Source: Cyanophora paradoxa (lineage: Eukaryota > Glaucocystophyceae > Cyanophorales > Cyanophoraceae). From it: 64,000 nt of DNA. The notes under the pieces are model-generated. The model saw only the letters and a program-made list of their open reading frames with translations, did not search any database and was not told where the DNA came from. Location: NCBI GenBank assembly GCA_004431415.1, contig QPMI01000072.1:50113-114112 (forward strand), read 5' to 3'. Every line of letters starts with the position of its first letter. Position 1 is the stretch's first letter. Below, in pieces: positions 35,501-47,620 of the stretch. The position numbers were made by a program, and so were the translations under genes.

Positions 35501-37142
35501 GGCCGGCGCAAGGAGCGGCTCGGCCGCCACCGCCGCCGCCCCGTCCCCGGCGCCGTGCTCCGCGATGGCCTCGGCTGCGGCCACCAGGTACCCGCGCACA
35601 CGCGTCGCCTCGTCGCCCGCCTCTCGCTCGCCGCAACCGGGGGCCAGGCCCCGAAGCCGGGGCACCGCAAAAGGAAGAAGGGCACGGAGGGCAGCAAGAG
35701 CCGGGGCGAGGAGGGCGGCCTGTCGGAGGGCCGGGAGGACGGCGGAGATGCAGAGGTGGGCGGCGGTCTCGAGGCCCATGGCGGGCTCGCCGCCGGCGGA
35801 GGGCGGCGGCGCAGCCAGGAGAGCCTCCACTGACTGCTGTGCGATGCGCTTGCTGGAGATGGCTCGCTGCGAGGCCGCACGGCGAACGCTGGGGTAGTGT
35901 AGCTCCTCGGCCGCCCCGGCCGTGGCGTCGCGCGGCCCCTCCTCGCCCTCCCGCGCCGGGAGGCGGTACCCCGGCTCGCACAGGAAGCGCAGGCTGGCGG
36001 CCCAGCCGCGCGCAACCGCCTCCACACACCGCAGCGCCTCCGTCCGCACCGCCGCCGCCGCCTCCGCGCCGGCCGCGGCGCCGCCGCCCGTGCGCAGCGT
36101 CGCGAGGATAGCCTGCGGCGCGGGCGCGTCAGCGGCGCCGAGAAGCGGGCGGGGCGCGGGGTGGAGGGCGGACCGAGAGCAGATCGGCGCCGCAAGGCTG
36201 GAGCAGGACTTCGGAGGGGAGCGCGGGCAACACGTGGGCGCGGAGGGCCGCGAGGGCGTCCGCCACGAGGCCCGAGTCGGTCATCTTTAGGCGCACCTCC
36301 CACTCGAGGAGCCACTGGTCGTCCGCCCGCGTCGTGTGGACGTGCGGGTACGTCAGCCGGTCCTGCGTTCCCACGCGCTCCGAACGCCGGCCGGCGGCGC
36401 CCGCCACCGTCCTTTCGACGAAGCGCGGATCGTACTTCGGCGCCGTCGCGGCGAGCACTTCGTAGATGCCCTCCCGCCCGCTGCTCGCCGCTCCGGGGGT
36501 GAAGAGCGCTGCCGCTGACGTGCTGCTGAACGGAGCTATGGGCGACGCCGCGTCGTGAAGCGGTAACGTGGGCTCGGGGACGGGCTGCGGCGGCTGCGGC
36601 GCTGTGCTCGCGCGGCCGCGCGGAGAAGCAGAGGACGAAGAGGTCGGCCAGCCATCGGCGCGGCTGGTCGCCGAAGTAGCCGCCGCCACGGGCCTCGGCT
36701 CCTGCTCGCCCTTCGGACGCGCCTCGGGCGCGAACGCTGACATGGGCGACCGGAGGAGGAGCGCCTGGATGGCGTCCAGCCGCCCCTGCAGCTCCGGCGG
36801 CGCCCCCGCACGGTACTCGTCAAAGAACTGCATCCCTCCTATCCTAATGAAGCCGGCGGCACCGGCTGGCTCCTGCGTGAGGGCCAGTGAGGAAGCGGCT
36901 CGCGCATGGCGGCGACCGCGGGACCGCACCGCCGCGAGCAATTCGATGAGCCTTAGCGCCTCGGTCTCACAGGTGCAGTCGTCGTGGTTGAACCACTCCA
37001 GGAGGTGCACGAAGGCCGCATCGAGCTGGACGAGCTCCGACGCGGCGGCGAGCCCGTTCTCGAGCTTGAAAAGCAGGCTCTTGAGTGCGCGCACCCTGAC
37101 GTCGCGCAGCTGGTGCGCCAGCTTCGCCACCAGCGCCTCCAT
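29538..37142 (-). CDS. RTTN: Rotatin, armadillo-repeat centriole protein
   Basis: The first exon (36930-37142) encodes MEALVAKLAHQLRDVRVRAL, then FVHLLEWFNHDDCTCETEAL. This is the conserved N-terminal armadillo domain of rotatin. The next exon (36174-36872) continues GFIRIGGMQFFDEYRAG and ends VLLQPCGADLLS. Downstream exons give a long series of alpha-helical ARM/HEAT-like repeats: RTEALRCVEAVARGWAASLR, GLETAAHLCISAVLPALRQA, REWLHGLQYQPERAVPVLD, FHPHTGVRREASAALAWALF, then 30-32 kb exons. The penultimate exon ends ALWALVYNNQK on a GC donor, and the last (VKVALKGAGVGRTLLALEAE) ends at TGA 29538. ALWAL..NNQKAKVALK matches rotatin C-termini. Rotatin acts in centriole assembly/elongation and ciliary basal bodies. 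The 30.3-33.2 kb joins are uncertain. It is divergent from the cysteine synthase gene. Confidence 0.8.
30808..30846. repeat. GATCA microsatellite in a rotatin intron
   Basis: Five consecutive AGATC units end at an exon border (donor side near 30853 on the minus strand). Related degenerate units sit just upstream. Confidence 0.8.
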
Positions 37143-37629
37143 CGCGGCGGCTCTGGCGGGAACTGGACAGAAACCGCGTACCCGTGCCGACCACGCCCGC
37201 TACTCCTCCTACGCCCCGGCGAGCTCACGGTCGCCAGCGCGGACTGCACACAAGCATGTTGTCGTCTCGGGCACGTTTCTGGCAGCCCCGCACCGGACCG
37301 ACCCGCCTTCGTGCGATTTCCAGCAGGCGGGTGGCGCGCGTCACGGCATTCCAAGTCGCGCGAGAGAGCACGACACTCGCTCCAGATCGAGCAGCGGAAA
37401 GCAGCAATTAGAGACGTGCACTCGGCGAGCTCACTCGTCTTTACTCAAGCTCAGCCGCGGACGACTCGAGCTCCAACTATAGTTGCAGCGCGCGAGGCCG
37501 CACCGACGCCGACACCGCTACTGCTGCCGATAACTTGGCGATAAGCAGCTGAACCGGAGAGAGACTCTGAGAGAGCAAGCTCCTGCAGCTCCTGTTCCAC
37601 GCGCAATCGCACCGGATCGAATTCCAGGC
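37143..37629. promoter_or_regulatory. Shared divergent promoter region of rotatin and cysteine synthase
   Basis: 487 bp lie between the two start codons, less GC-extreme than the genes. No clear TATA box or known site was seen. Confidence 0.4.
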
Positions 37630-40600
37630 ATGGTGCGGCACGAGAGCATCCTTAACACGATCGGCGGGACGCCCTCCGTCCGCTACACGACTCTGTACGG
37701 CCACAGAAAGGTGCACTCCAAACCAGGAGGTCGCGCGCGCGCGCGCGCTGAGCCCAAGATCTAGAAGTGCCCCCCGCGCGCCGGCGCCCCTCGGCCTTGC
37801 GCTAATGCCTTTTGGCCGTTCGCAGGTGTCCGTCTGGTCCAAGCTCGGTACGCTTGAGCTTTCCGTCCGTCTAATGCCGGCTTCGTGTCTGCCGCCGCCG
37901 TCATTGTAGGGCGGGCCGGCGCCGGCGCCGGCGCCGGCTTGCGTGGCTCGATCTCGCTTCATTCCTGACCCGTCGAGCTCGTTCTCCACGCAGAGCGCTT
38001 CAACCCGGGATCGAGCATCAAGGCACGCGCGCCCCCGCAGCGCCCGCCTCCGCCTCCGCCGCGGCCGCCGCGCTGGCTGACCCCGACCCGTCCCTCGCGC
38101 AGGACAGGATCGGGCTGGTGCTCGCGCATCCTTCAGCAGCACGCCCCGCTCTCCCCAGGCTCTCTCTGATCCGGGGCCGGCCCGGCCCTGGCCCGCAGGC
38201 CATGATCGAGGACGCGGAGAAGCGCGGCCTGCTCACGCCCGGCTCATCTGAGATCATCGAGCCGGTGCGCTCACCTGAGCCCTAAGCCAAGCCTTCTGAG
38301 CATTCCCTCTGCTCTCTTGTTTCCTTAGGCCTTCCGGATCCCTCTGCGCCCTCTGGCTTCGCCCCCGTCCCCGCTGACTGACTGCCCCCGCCGTGGCGCA
38401 GACCTCCGGAAACACTGGAATCGGTACCCCACCCCAACAACCCCCCCCCCCCTTCCTCGCCCAACACTCGCGTGCCGCCGACTGATCGCTTTCCTCCCCC
38501 CGCAGGACTCGCCCTCGTCTGCGGTACCCCCCCTTTCCCCCCTCCCCCTTCGGCTCGAGCTGAGGATACCCCCGGCCCCTGACCGCAGCGGTGAAGAAGT
38601 ACCCCCTCACGCTCGTCATGCCAGAGTCCATGTCCGAGGAGCGGCGCCGCATCATGGTATATCCGCGTACCCCTCCGATCCGCCGTACCCCTCCGGCTGA
38701 CCGGTCGCCTCCCCCCCCCCCCCAAAAAAAAGGTCGTGTACGGGGCCAAGCTCGAGCTGACGCCGCGCGACAAGGGCATGTCCGGCGCCATCGCCCGCGC
38801 CAAGGAACTGGTACCCCCTCACGCCTCCCCCCCCCCCGTTATGACACCCCTTCTGAGGCCTCCGGGGTACAGGTGGCGCAGCGGCCGAACGCGTGGATGC
38901 CGCAGCAGTTCGAGAACGAAGCGAACGTCGCCGTTCACCAGCGGGCGAGCACCCGTACCCCCTTGTCCTCTTCCCTCCCCCGCTCACACGTACTTACGTC
39001 CCCCCACAGACGACCGCGGAAGAGATCGCGGCTGACTTTCCGGAGGGTACGCCTTCTTCCTCCTTTCTTTGTCTAGAGTTTTGCGATGTCTGCATCGTAT
39101 TGACGGCGCGGCGCGCGGCAGGGATCGACTACATGATTACGGGCGTCGGCACCGGTGCGTACCAAAAGGCTCCGCCCCGCCCCCACCCGCCCCGCCCTCC
39201 TAACGACTCCCCGCCCTGCGCAGGCGGCCACATTTCCGGTACCCCCGTCCCGAGGGCGCCACGCGGCCGCACTGGAGGCCGTCTCATCCCCCCTTCCCCC
39301 GCAGGCTGCGCCAAGGTCCTCAAGGAGCGATTCCCGGTACCCCCGCTTCCGCCTCGCGACTTGTACCCCCCTCTGACTCTCTCTTCAGAAGCTCAAGGTA
39401 TTCGCCGTCGAGCCCGACGCCTCCCCCGTCATCTCCGGGGGTACAGCTTTCCTTCATTCTTCCGGAGGGGGTACGGCGATTGACCCCGGAGGGGGGTACG
39501 CCCCCCGCGCAGGCAAGCCGGCGCCGCACAAGATCCAGGGTATCGGCGCCGGATTCATCCCCAAGAACCTCTTCACGGACGTGCGCCCGTACCCCCTACT
39601 TCTCAATATTCCTGCACCCCCTACCCCAACTTGAGCTCGAACCCGTACCCCCCGCATGCGCGCAGCTCCTCGACGGGGTCATCAAAGTGACGAACGAGGA
39701 GGTACGCATGCCTCTACCTCTACCCGTCTTCGGGCTCGGCTTGAACACATTTTCGCGCGCAGGCGTTCGAGTACGCTGTGCGCTCGGCGCGGGAGGAGGG
39801 CATTTTCGTCGGTCCGCCCCGCGCCCCCGCGCCCCCGCGCCCCACCTTCAATACAGTCTGCGAGCCTAGGTTATCTTCATACAAGCTACGAAGTCCTAGG
39901 AAGATAGATCTCTCCCGATCCGATCGAACCTGATTTGATCCGGCCCGGCGCAGGCATCTCCTCGGGGGCCTCCCTCGCCGCCGTCGCCAAGAAGCTCCCC
40001 GACATCCCGGACGGGTGTGTACCCCCCTTCCTTCCTGCCCCCCCCCCCCCCCTTCCCCCTTTTCTACCCTTCCCCCTTCCCCCTTAAGCCGAGGCCCGCG
40101 CCCGGACTCTCGCTCCTCCGCCCCCGCTTCACGCGCCCCCGGACGGGTACCCCCCTTCCTCTCTCCCTCTCTTCCCCCCCCCCCTTCCCTTCCCCTCCCC
40201 TCTCCCTCCCCTCTTAGCTTCCCCTCTCCCTCCCCTCTTAGCCTCTTAGCTTAGCTTCCCTCGAACCCCCCTTCTAACCATGTTTTAGGGCCGTTGTTCT
40301 GACCTTCGGCTACGACACCGGCGAGCGGTGCGCTGCGAACGGTGTACCCCCGCCCCGCCCGGCTGAGGCCTCGGCCCCGCCCGCCCTTCCCCCGGGCCGC
40401 GCCCACAGGTACCTCTCCGTCGACTCGCTCTTCTCGACCCCGGAAGGCGCGCCCCCTTCTCTCTTTGCTTGTTACTTCCTTCTTTCCTTTCTTTCTTTTG
40501 ATCTGAACTCTTGTTTCTTCGTTCTCAGGCTCGATCAACTTCGCGCCGGGCTGCTTCACGGACCCGAAGAACAAGCCGGCGGCGCCCGTACCCCCCGCCC

Positions 40601-40818
40601 CGGCACCCGTACCCCCCGCCCCGGCCCCGGCACCTGCCCCGGCTCCCGCCCCGGCGCTGAAAGCCGTACCCCCCGCTGCGGCGCCGGCCTCCTCGGCCGT
40701 TGCTCCGGGGGCGTACAAGGCGCAGGCGGCGCAGCCCGCGGCGCCCCAGAAGGCAGCGGCATCGAAGGCCCCCGCCGAGGAAGGCGGGAAGCGCAGCGCG
40801 GCCTGCTCCGTGATGTGA
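37630..40818 (+). CDS. Cysteine synthase (O-acetylserine sulfhydrylase) with CaaX C-terminus
   Basis: About 18-20 short exons read in one phase. [20 protein letters not shown] is the family N-terminus. [20 protein letters not shown] holds the PLP-binding lysine (SIKDR). [20 protein letters not shown] is the substrate/PLP loop. Next come [71 protein letters not shown] and [17 protein letters not shown]. These cover the whole fold-type II enzyme that makes cysteine from O-acetylserine and sulfide. Most introns start GTACCCC; a few appear to use GC (AAG|GCACGC, CGG|GCGAGC). After the catalytic domain comes a Pro/Ala-rich tail (part may be an in-frame intron, from GTACCCCCC to GGCGCAG) ending [10 protein letters not shown], a canonical CaaX box not usual for this enzyme. 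Start is ATG 37630, stop TGA 40816-40818. Confidence 0.88.
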
Positions 40819-42288
40819 TATGATGCGAGCCCAGCTCGCAGACGTCATTAATTACGTCGGCGTCCATTATTATTTATAAGTACCTTGCCATCGATATCGC
40901 CAGCATGCTTGATCCCCCGGGGACCTGCACATGCTCGGCCGGATCCGCTCCGATCCGTGATACGTAGTGCGAGCCCAGCGGCATCGACGTCGACGTCGCG
41001 CCTTGCCAATGTACAAAGCCCTTTCCTTGCCAACTGTCGAAGCTGTATTTTCCTTGACCTGCGAATTATCTTTGAGCCCGAAACTGGTTTTCTAAGCCCA
41101 GAATCAGCCTCGGTATGCGTAGCTATATATATATAGCGGCAGTAGATTTAGTAGCGAAAGTCGATTTCAAGCCCGAAGATTATAGATCCCTGCGCCCACC
41201 TTCTCAATGAATGCTGCATCTAGTTCAATGCAGCGTTCAGTCTTCAAGTAATCATAAATATTCATAAATCATTTTGAATATAGTTGACGCCTAATAGGAC
41301 CTATAAATTCGCTATAATGGGTCCTATATGTCATCTTCTTCCTGATCATAAATCATGATACTATGATGCCCAGGCCCCAGGCCCCAGCGCGGCAGCGCCG
41401 GCCCAGCGGGCGCCGTACCGCGGTACTTATAATAATTACATGCATATGTATGTGTGGCTGCATTGCAATCATCAATGCAATCGCACAGGCTGGCAGGCTA
41501 GTGGCAGCCACTGGCACTGGCATGGCAGCTGCTCAGCAAGCAGGCGGACTCCGGGAGCTCAGCTGCAGAGCCGGAATCGAATGAACGCGCCGCAAATCGC
41601 CGGAGGAGCTTCATTTGTATTTACGTATATATCATATATAGTATATATATATATACACGTGTATCTATTTATCATAGTATATATATCACATAAATTATTA
41701 TAATATATATAAATGATGTAATTAAAATCAGGAGAAATCAAAATTAAACCGGCCGGCGCCGATATTTTCGAATTCGCATGAACCGAGAACGCATGAAAAC
41801 AAAAAGGTTGACCGTTACCTGTGGCTGTTGAAAACGCAAGCAGCCGCTCGCGCGGGCCGCGCCGCGGGCCGCGGGCCGCGCGGGGCGCGGGCCGCGCGGC
41901 TGCCGGGCCAGTCACTGAGTGCGCATGCCGGGCCCAGTGCCGGGCACTGCCGCGGCCGGCCGCGGCCGGGGCGCCTGCCAGGCTGACCGCGCCACGTCAC
42001 GCACTCAATTGCAAGGCGAGTCATATATATAGGCTAGCGCTTGTTCGGAATTCGAAGGCAAGATATCCCTCAGCAATTCGCAAGAGACCTCGTCCGGAAG
42101 GCAAGCTCGCAGGCGCGGCAGATTACTCTGTCAGTCTTAGGCGTTCTTGGGAGATCAGATCCCCGGAGACATCTAGATCTAGCTCTAGGCGCGACGTAAC
42201 GGCGACAGCACCAGAGCTAGCTCCGGGCGCCGAAACAGCAGAGCTTCGCCGCAGCGCAGCACAGCAGCAGCAGCCGCGGCTCGCAGAA
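40819..42288. other. Intergenic region, partly AT-rich
   Basis: No supported gene. AT-rich stretches include TATATA runs at 41123-41137 and 41620-41712. 41840-41990 is GC-rich with GGGCCGCG repeats and probably belongs to the promoter and 5' leader of the transporter gene. Confidence 0.5.
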
Positions 42289-45200
42289 ATGCCGGCTCTC
42301 GACGAAGTCCGCGTTCATCCGGCGCAGCCGGCGGATCCTGAGGCGCCCGACGCGCGCGCCGAGCTCCGCAACCTAGGCATCCTCCCGGCCTCCGGCAGCA
42401 AGAAGGCCGCCGACGGATAGTGCGCCCCGCGCCCCCGCGCCGCCCTGCGCTTTCTACGCCCTTCCCCAGAAATAGGACAAGGGCGCCTGTTGATCCGCGG
42501 CCGCACGCACGGCGTCCCTAAATTCGCCGGCGCTAAAGTCGCGGCTTTTCGTGCCTTGCGCCGGGGGCTGTGACTGCGGTCGCGACTTGGGGGGGTCCCG
42601 GTCGCTAATCATTTTCGATGTTTTCGCAGCGTCCATGTCTCGGCGACGTCAACGTCGAGCCGCTCGGGCAGCCGTGTGGACGGCCACGTGGACCATCTCA
42701 AGGTGGACGAGCCGATCGATGGCTTCAAGAAGGCGCCCATCGCCACGCCGGCGGGCGTGCCCACCGCCCCCGTCAAGAAGAGCTTCGACAGTAGCCAGCT
42801 GGGCTCCAAGCTCTACGCCGCATTCGTCGAGCCGCTCGGAATTGGCAAGAAGGTCGACCACGTCAAGTCGATCCTGACCACCCGCGAAGGCTTCCTTGCC
42901 TTCCTAAACCGCAACAAGATCACTATTGTGCGTCCTACGCCGACGGCCGCGCGCGCGGCCCCGGCCCCCGATCGATCGCGACCTTTCGGTCTGCGATCGC
43001 GACCATGACCATATGCATGACCTCCGGCGTCGACCAGATTGCGACGGCCATTTATGCGATCCTTTTCGGAACGCTCGCGAATACCCGGTGGAAGGACCAG
43101 CTCACGTGGAAGGGACACGTGCGCACTCTTGTGTCTACTCTCCGCCTTCGATCGCGAGCGATCGCGGTTTGAAATTCAATTCGCTGACGGTTTCATCGCA
43201 GGTGATGCTCGTGATCCTGTACTTGTAAGTCGGCTCTGGATCTGCTTTCTAAAGAACGAACGCTGTTCCTGACTTGAATTCCTCGCCCTCCGCAGCCTCA
43301 TGTTTGCCTTGGTGAAGGACTTCTCTGCTGGCCTGGCCTTCCTCGGCGCACTTACGGCCGCCCTCGTGTGTGGTCTGCAATGATCTGGCGCTTGATTCCA
43401 TCTGAAAGTGCTCTAAAAGTACGCCGCCTTCAATTTCCAGACATCGTCAGTCAAGCCGACGCCTTGGCCGGGTTCTCGAACGCCGGAGTGTTCCAAGTCG
43501 GTATGCACGTGCATCAAATGAACACTCGAATCAATTGCAAGAGGCTGATTTTCTGTTCAGGTGTGCTGTACGTGATCGCCGCCGGTATCGAAGAAACGGG
43601 AGCACTGGACTACGCCCTTCGCAAGTGCGAATCCCTCCTCGCGACGATCGAACGTTAATATTGCGGAGATCCAATATTCATATCGATGTCGTTTGCCTCC
43701 GCGCAGAGTGCTCGGGTCGCCGAAAAACATGCGCTGGGCCCTCCTGCGCATGTGCGCCGCCTGCGTCTTTCTATCGACGTTCCTCAACAACACTCCCATT
43801 GTAAGCTGTTGCATTGTATTGCATGCATGTATTGCAATTGCATTGTCTAGATCTGACTGTTATCGATCGGGCAGGTCGCCATGATGTAAGCGAGCGCGAT
43901 CTACTAGATCTTGATCATGAGTTTGCAATATTGATTGCGTTCTCTGACTGTACCAATGCGCACAGGATTCCCATCATCAGCTCGTGGTGCAAGCGCACGG
44001 GCTTCGCCCCCTCGTACTTCCAGATGCCTATGTCATTCTCCGTCATCCTCGGCGGCTCCTGCTCGTACATCGGGACGTCGATCAACCTGATCGCGTACAA
44101 CCTCGCCAAGGCGCGCGAACCCACTCTCGTCATGAGTAACCTCTTCGAGGTGGGCATCGTCGGCGCGCCCTGCGCCTTCGTCGGCGTCGCCTACATGATC
44201 TTGCTCGGGCCCTACCTCCTCCCCAACCGGTGCTTTACTCTGTTCTTAGTCCTTCATGTGTTTAGTGTAGAACAGTATTATAATGAACGCCCGCCGCGCG
44301 GCCGTGCAGGAAGTCGAAGGCGGAGGAGGAGGCGGAGAAGACGACCGTGAAGTTCCAGGCGACGATGGAAATCACGGCCGAGTCGAAGCTCATCGGGCAC
44401 ACATTCCAGTCCGCCGGACTTACCTCCGTCACCGCGACCCAGATCCAGGTCAGTTTCATCTGAAATGAAGTTTACAGCGTACGCCTGCTTTATTTAACTT
44501 GAGACTTTACGCGCAGTGGCTCCTGCGGGGCGGACACCTCCACAACGCACGCGACTTCGACATCGCGAGCGCCACCGTCGCCCCAGGCGACCTGGTCCAC
44601 TTCAGCGGCCCGCAGTACGCCATCAAGGAGCTGCTCAAGGTGGAGGGGCTCCAGCCGCAGGGCAACCAGGTCCACAAGCTCGAGGAGGAGGTCGCCGAAA
44701 AGGACGAGAACCTCACCATGGCCGTGAGCCCTCCAGATCTAATCTTCAGCTTCTTATTATCACACTTTTCTTATAAGAATCTGCGCAGGACTACGCCGTG
44801 GCGTACAACTCGCCGATGGTTGGCAAGACCCCCCGCGAGCTCCGCCTCCGCCACACCATCGTCGCCGCGGTCATCGGCATCCAGCGCCACAACGAGCTCA
44901 TCGTGACGCCGGTCGCCGACACGCCGCTCCACTCCGGCGACGTCCTCACCATGGCCTGCCCGATAAGCACCATCAAGCACCAGGCCAACCTCCCGGACTT
45001 CGGCGTCGTCCAGGAAGTCGACGACGCGGAGCGCTACGTCAACAGGGTCAGTTGCACATATTATATTATCTTGCTTAGCCAAAACATATATTTGTAGCTC
45101 ACTCTCTTTTCTTGGACAGCCCTCGGCGATAAAGATGCTCATGGCTGCTTTCCTGACCATCGGAATGATTGTCTTCCCGTCCGTCGCCGACGAAGTCCCC

Positions 45201-46149
45201 CAGCTCTGGTACGCGGCCTGGACAAGGACGGCAGCGCAGAACAAGCCCAACCTCACCCACACCGTCCTCGTCGCTGGTGCTTGAAATTTTAAGCTTATGT
45301 ATAGTTTTCCAATTGGCTTATTCAATTTCTGAATTCGAACAGCGTTCCTCATGATTGCGTTCAAGATCGTGCCGTCGCGCAAGGCGTACAAGTACGTCGG
45401 CGCCGACGTGCTCCTCTGCGTCGCCTGCGCCTTCGGTGTCGGGTGCGCCAGCGAATTGCCACTTAAATTCGAATATCGACGCCTTCGCGATCTGACATCA
45501 GCCTGCGAATCGCAGCACCGCCCTCGAGCGCTCGGGTATCGCCAAGGTCTTCGCTGACTCCATCGTCGGCATCTTCAACGTGCGCCGGCACCCTCTATAT
45601 ATTATATTGATTAGTTAATTATATAATCTACGTCGGAACTGACGGGCTCCTCTCTCTTTCTTTCTCGCCCGCAGAACTCGACCATCGGGCTGCTCTTCGG
45701 CATCTACATCGCCTCTGTGCTGCTCAACGCGGTCGTCACGAACGCCGCCTGCGTCGCCCTCATCTTCCCCATCGTCTACAACGCGCTGGTCAGATTCTAT
45801 ATATATAGTTCTCTCTTTGATCTTCTCGAGATTCTTATCACTTTTTCGCAGAAGGGGAAGGTCGCCCTCAAGACGATCGTCTACATCCTGATGATGGCGG
45901 GCTCGGCCGACTTCTCCACTCCCATCGGCTACCAGACGAACCTGATGGTTCAGAAGCCCGGGGGGTACCGCTTCCTGGACTACACCAAGTTCGGCCTGCC
46001 ACTCCAGCTCACCTGCATGGTCAGGGATTTTTCGATTCATATATATATATTCGATTTCATCTCAGCCTGTGGCTGACGTGGACGCTTTTGTTCCGCAGGC
46101 GATAACAGTGCCGGTCGCGTACTACGCATTCCTCAACGGCCAGATGTAG
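42289..46149 (+). CDS. SLC13/DASS-type anion (sulfate) symporter with RCK-C domains
   Basis: Exons chain in phase from ATG 42289 (MPALDEVRVHPAQPADPE...) across GATA|GTGCGCC...TTTTCGCAG|C to TAG 46149. The first half has membrane helices (IATAIYAILFGTLANTRW, VMLVILYLLMFALVKDF, ALVKD...FLGALTAALV). The DASS signatures follow: DALAGFSNAGVFQVG, CVFLSTFLNNTPI and GGSCSYIGTSINLIAYNLAK. The soluble middle carries two TrkA-C/RCK-C-like repeats (ITAESKLIGHTFQSAGLTSV, then VGKTPRELRLRHTIVAAVIG...GDVLTMACP). The second membrane half includes FGIYIASVLLNAVVTNAA and GSADFSTPIGYQTNLMVQKP, mirroring the first half. The layout is that of algal SLT/SAC1-like Na+/sulfate transporters; the substrate is inference from family and from the adjacent cysteine synthase. 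Confidence 0.85.
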
Positions 46150-47620
46150 GCGTTCTATAGGTCGAGATTTCGATCCAGATTTTCCGTCGGCCACGGCCGG
46201 CCTGGGCCGGGGCCTCAAGAGCTGAGCGCCCCGGCACCACGTGCACGGCCCCCAGAGGCCTTTTTTCAAGTATTCGCATCGTCATCATCCGTTTTGATCG
46301 ATCGGTACATGTAGATATTCATTTTATCGCCTTCGCAGTTTCTCTTTTGAGTTTGGAAGCTATGATTGTTAAGCGTTACTATGTTAGGTCGCGATCTTTA
46401 TTTGGCAGCGTGCGCCGCTAGCGCTGCTTGCATGCGCAGGATATCGATAATAACCTCGGTACCGTACCTGTACATGTTTTGGATACGACGTTAGGCCTAC
46501 AACTGGGCGCAGGCCTGCTATAGATAGCGCTAGTAGATTACACATGAAATGAAATAAGATATCAGATCCGTTCCGGATCCTTGCAATTGTATCAATTGAT
46601 ACTTCGAATTCGAATTCGGATTTCGGATCCGGAGACTCTGAAAAGCGAAGCAGGCGCTGGGGGGGCCGGGAACTGGGCCTGCAGGCTATGCCCAGACTCT
46701 GATCGAACTTGAAACGGAGTCGGAAAGGCGAAGCAGGCGCGCGCCGCTCGGAAATTTTTAAGGGCGAATTCGAAGCAGGCGCGCGCCGCTTCGGCCTCTG
46801 TGGTGCCGGGGGCCGGCGCCAGGCCGCGCAGGGGAGGGATCGAGCTGAAGCACGAGACCTAAATCTGCAGCTCTGGAGTCCCTAGGCCTCGAGCTCGGAT
46901 ATCGATAAAAATCTAGTTCATTTAACAACGTTAACGTGCAGATACAACGGGGGGGGGGGGGGGGGGGGGGGGGGAGGGGGGGGGGGGCAGGAGGCCAGGG
47001 TCCCTCGGGAAAGAATGCTTCTAGCTATAGAGCGGGGCGAGGAGAACGACGTCGACGGGCCGCTAGCGCTGGGGCGGGGCAGGACAGGCGGCACAGGGGC
47101 CGGGCGCGCGGGGAAGTGCAGCTGCAGCCTGCAGGCACTGCGGCATGGGGAATTCGAATTTGCAATATTTTTCATTGGAACCGGGTCGGCATCGATATCT
47201 AACCTAGATCTAGCTACAGCTGCCGCCGAGCACTCAGCGGCGCAGGCCCTGAGGGCCCAGGGCCGGGGCCCCGAGCACTCAGCGGCGCAGGCCCTGAGGG
47301 CCCAGGGCCGGGGCCCGGGGGGGCATGCCCCGGGGCGCCAGCTCGAGGCGGGCGCACCCCTCCAAATCCTGCGCCTGTACCCCCGGCGGCTGCAGGAGGC
47401 GGCTGTACCGCGCCTGTACCCCCCGACGGCTCCCCCCCGGGGAGAAGGAGGGCGGCGCAGCGGCTGCGGGGCCACCTGCAACGCCCGGGGTGAAGCTCAA
47501 GGTCCCGCGCGTAGGGGACTTGGAAAGGGCGGCGCCGGGGTGGCGGGCCCTCCGAAAGTAGCGGGGCTAGCGCTCAAAAAGAGAGGGCGGGTGGGTCGGT
47601 GAAGGAAGAGGGCGCGGGGG
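46150..47620. other. Intergenic region with G tract and tandem repeat
   Basis: No supported gene. An uninterrupted G run spans 46949-46974, followed by A and 12 more G. CGAAGCAGGCG words recur near 46645, 46725 and 46770. Confidence 0.5.
47228..47317. repeat. 45-bp direct tandem duplication
   Basis: The unit beginning GAGCACTCAGCGGCGCAGGC at 47228 is repeated head-to-tail at 47273 with no visible difference until the end. Confidence 0.9.
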
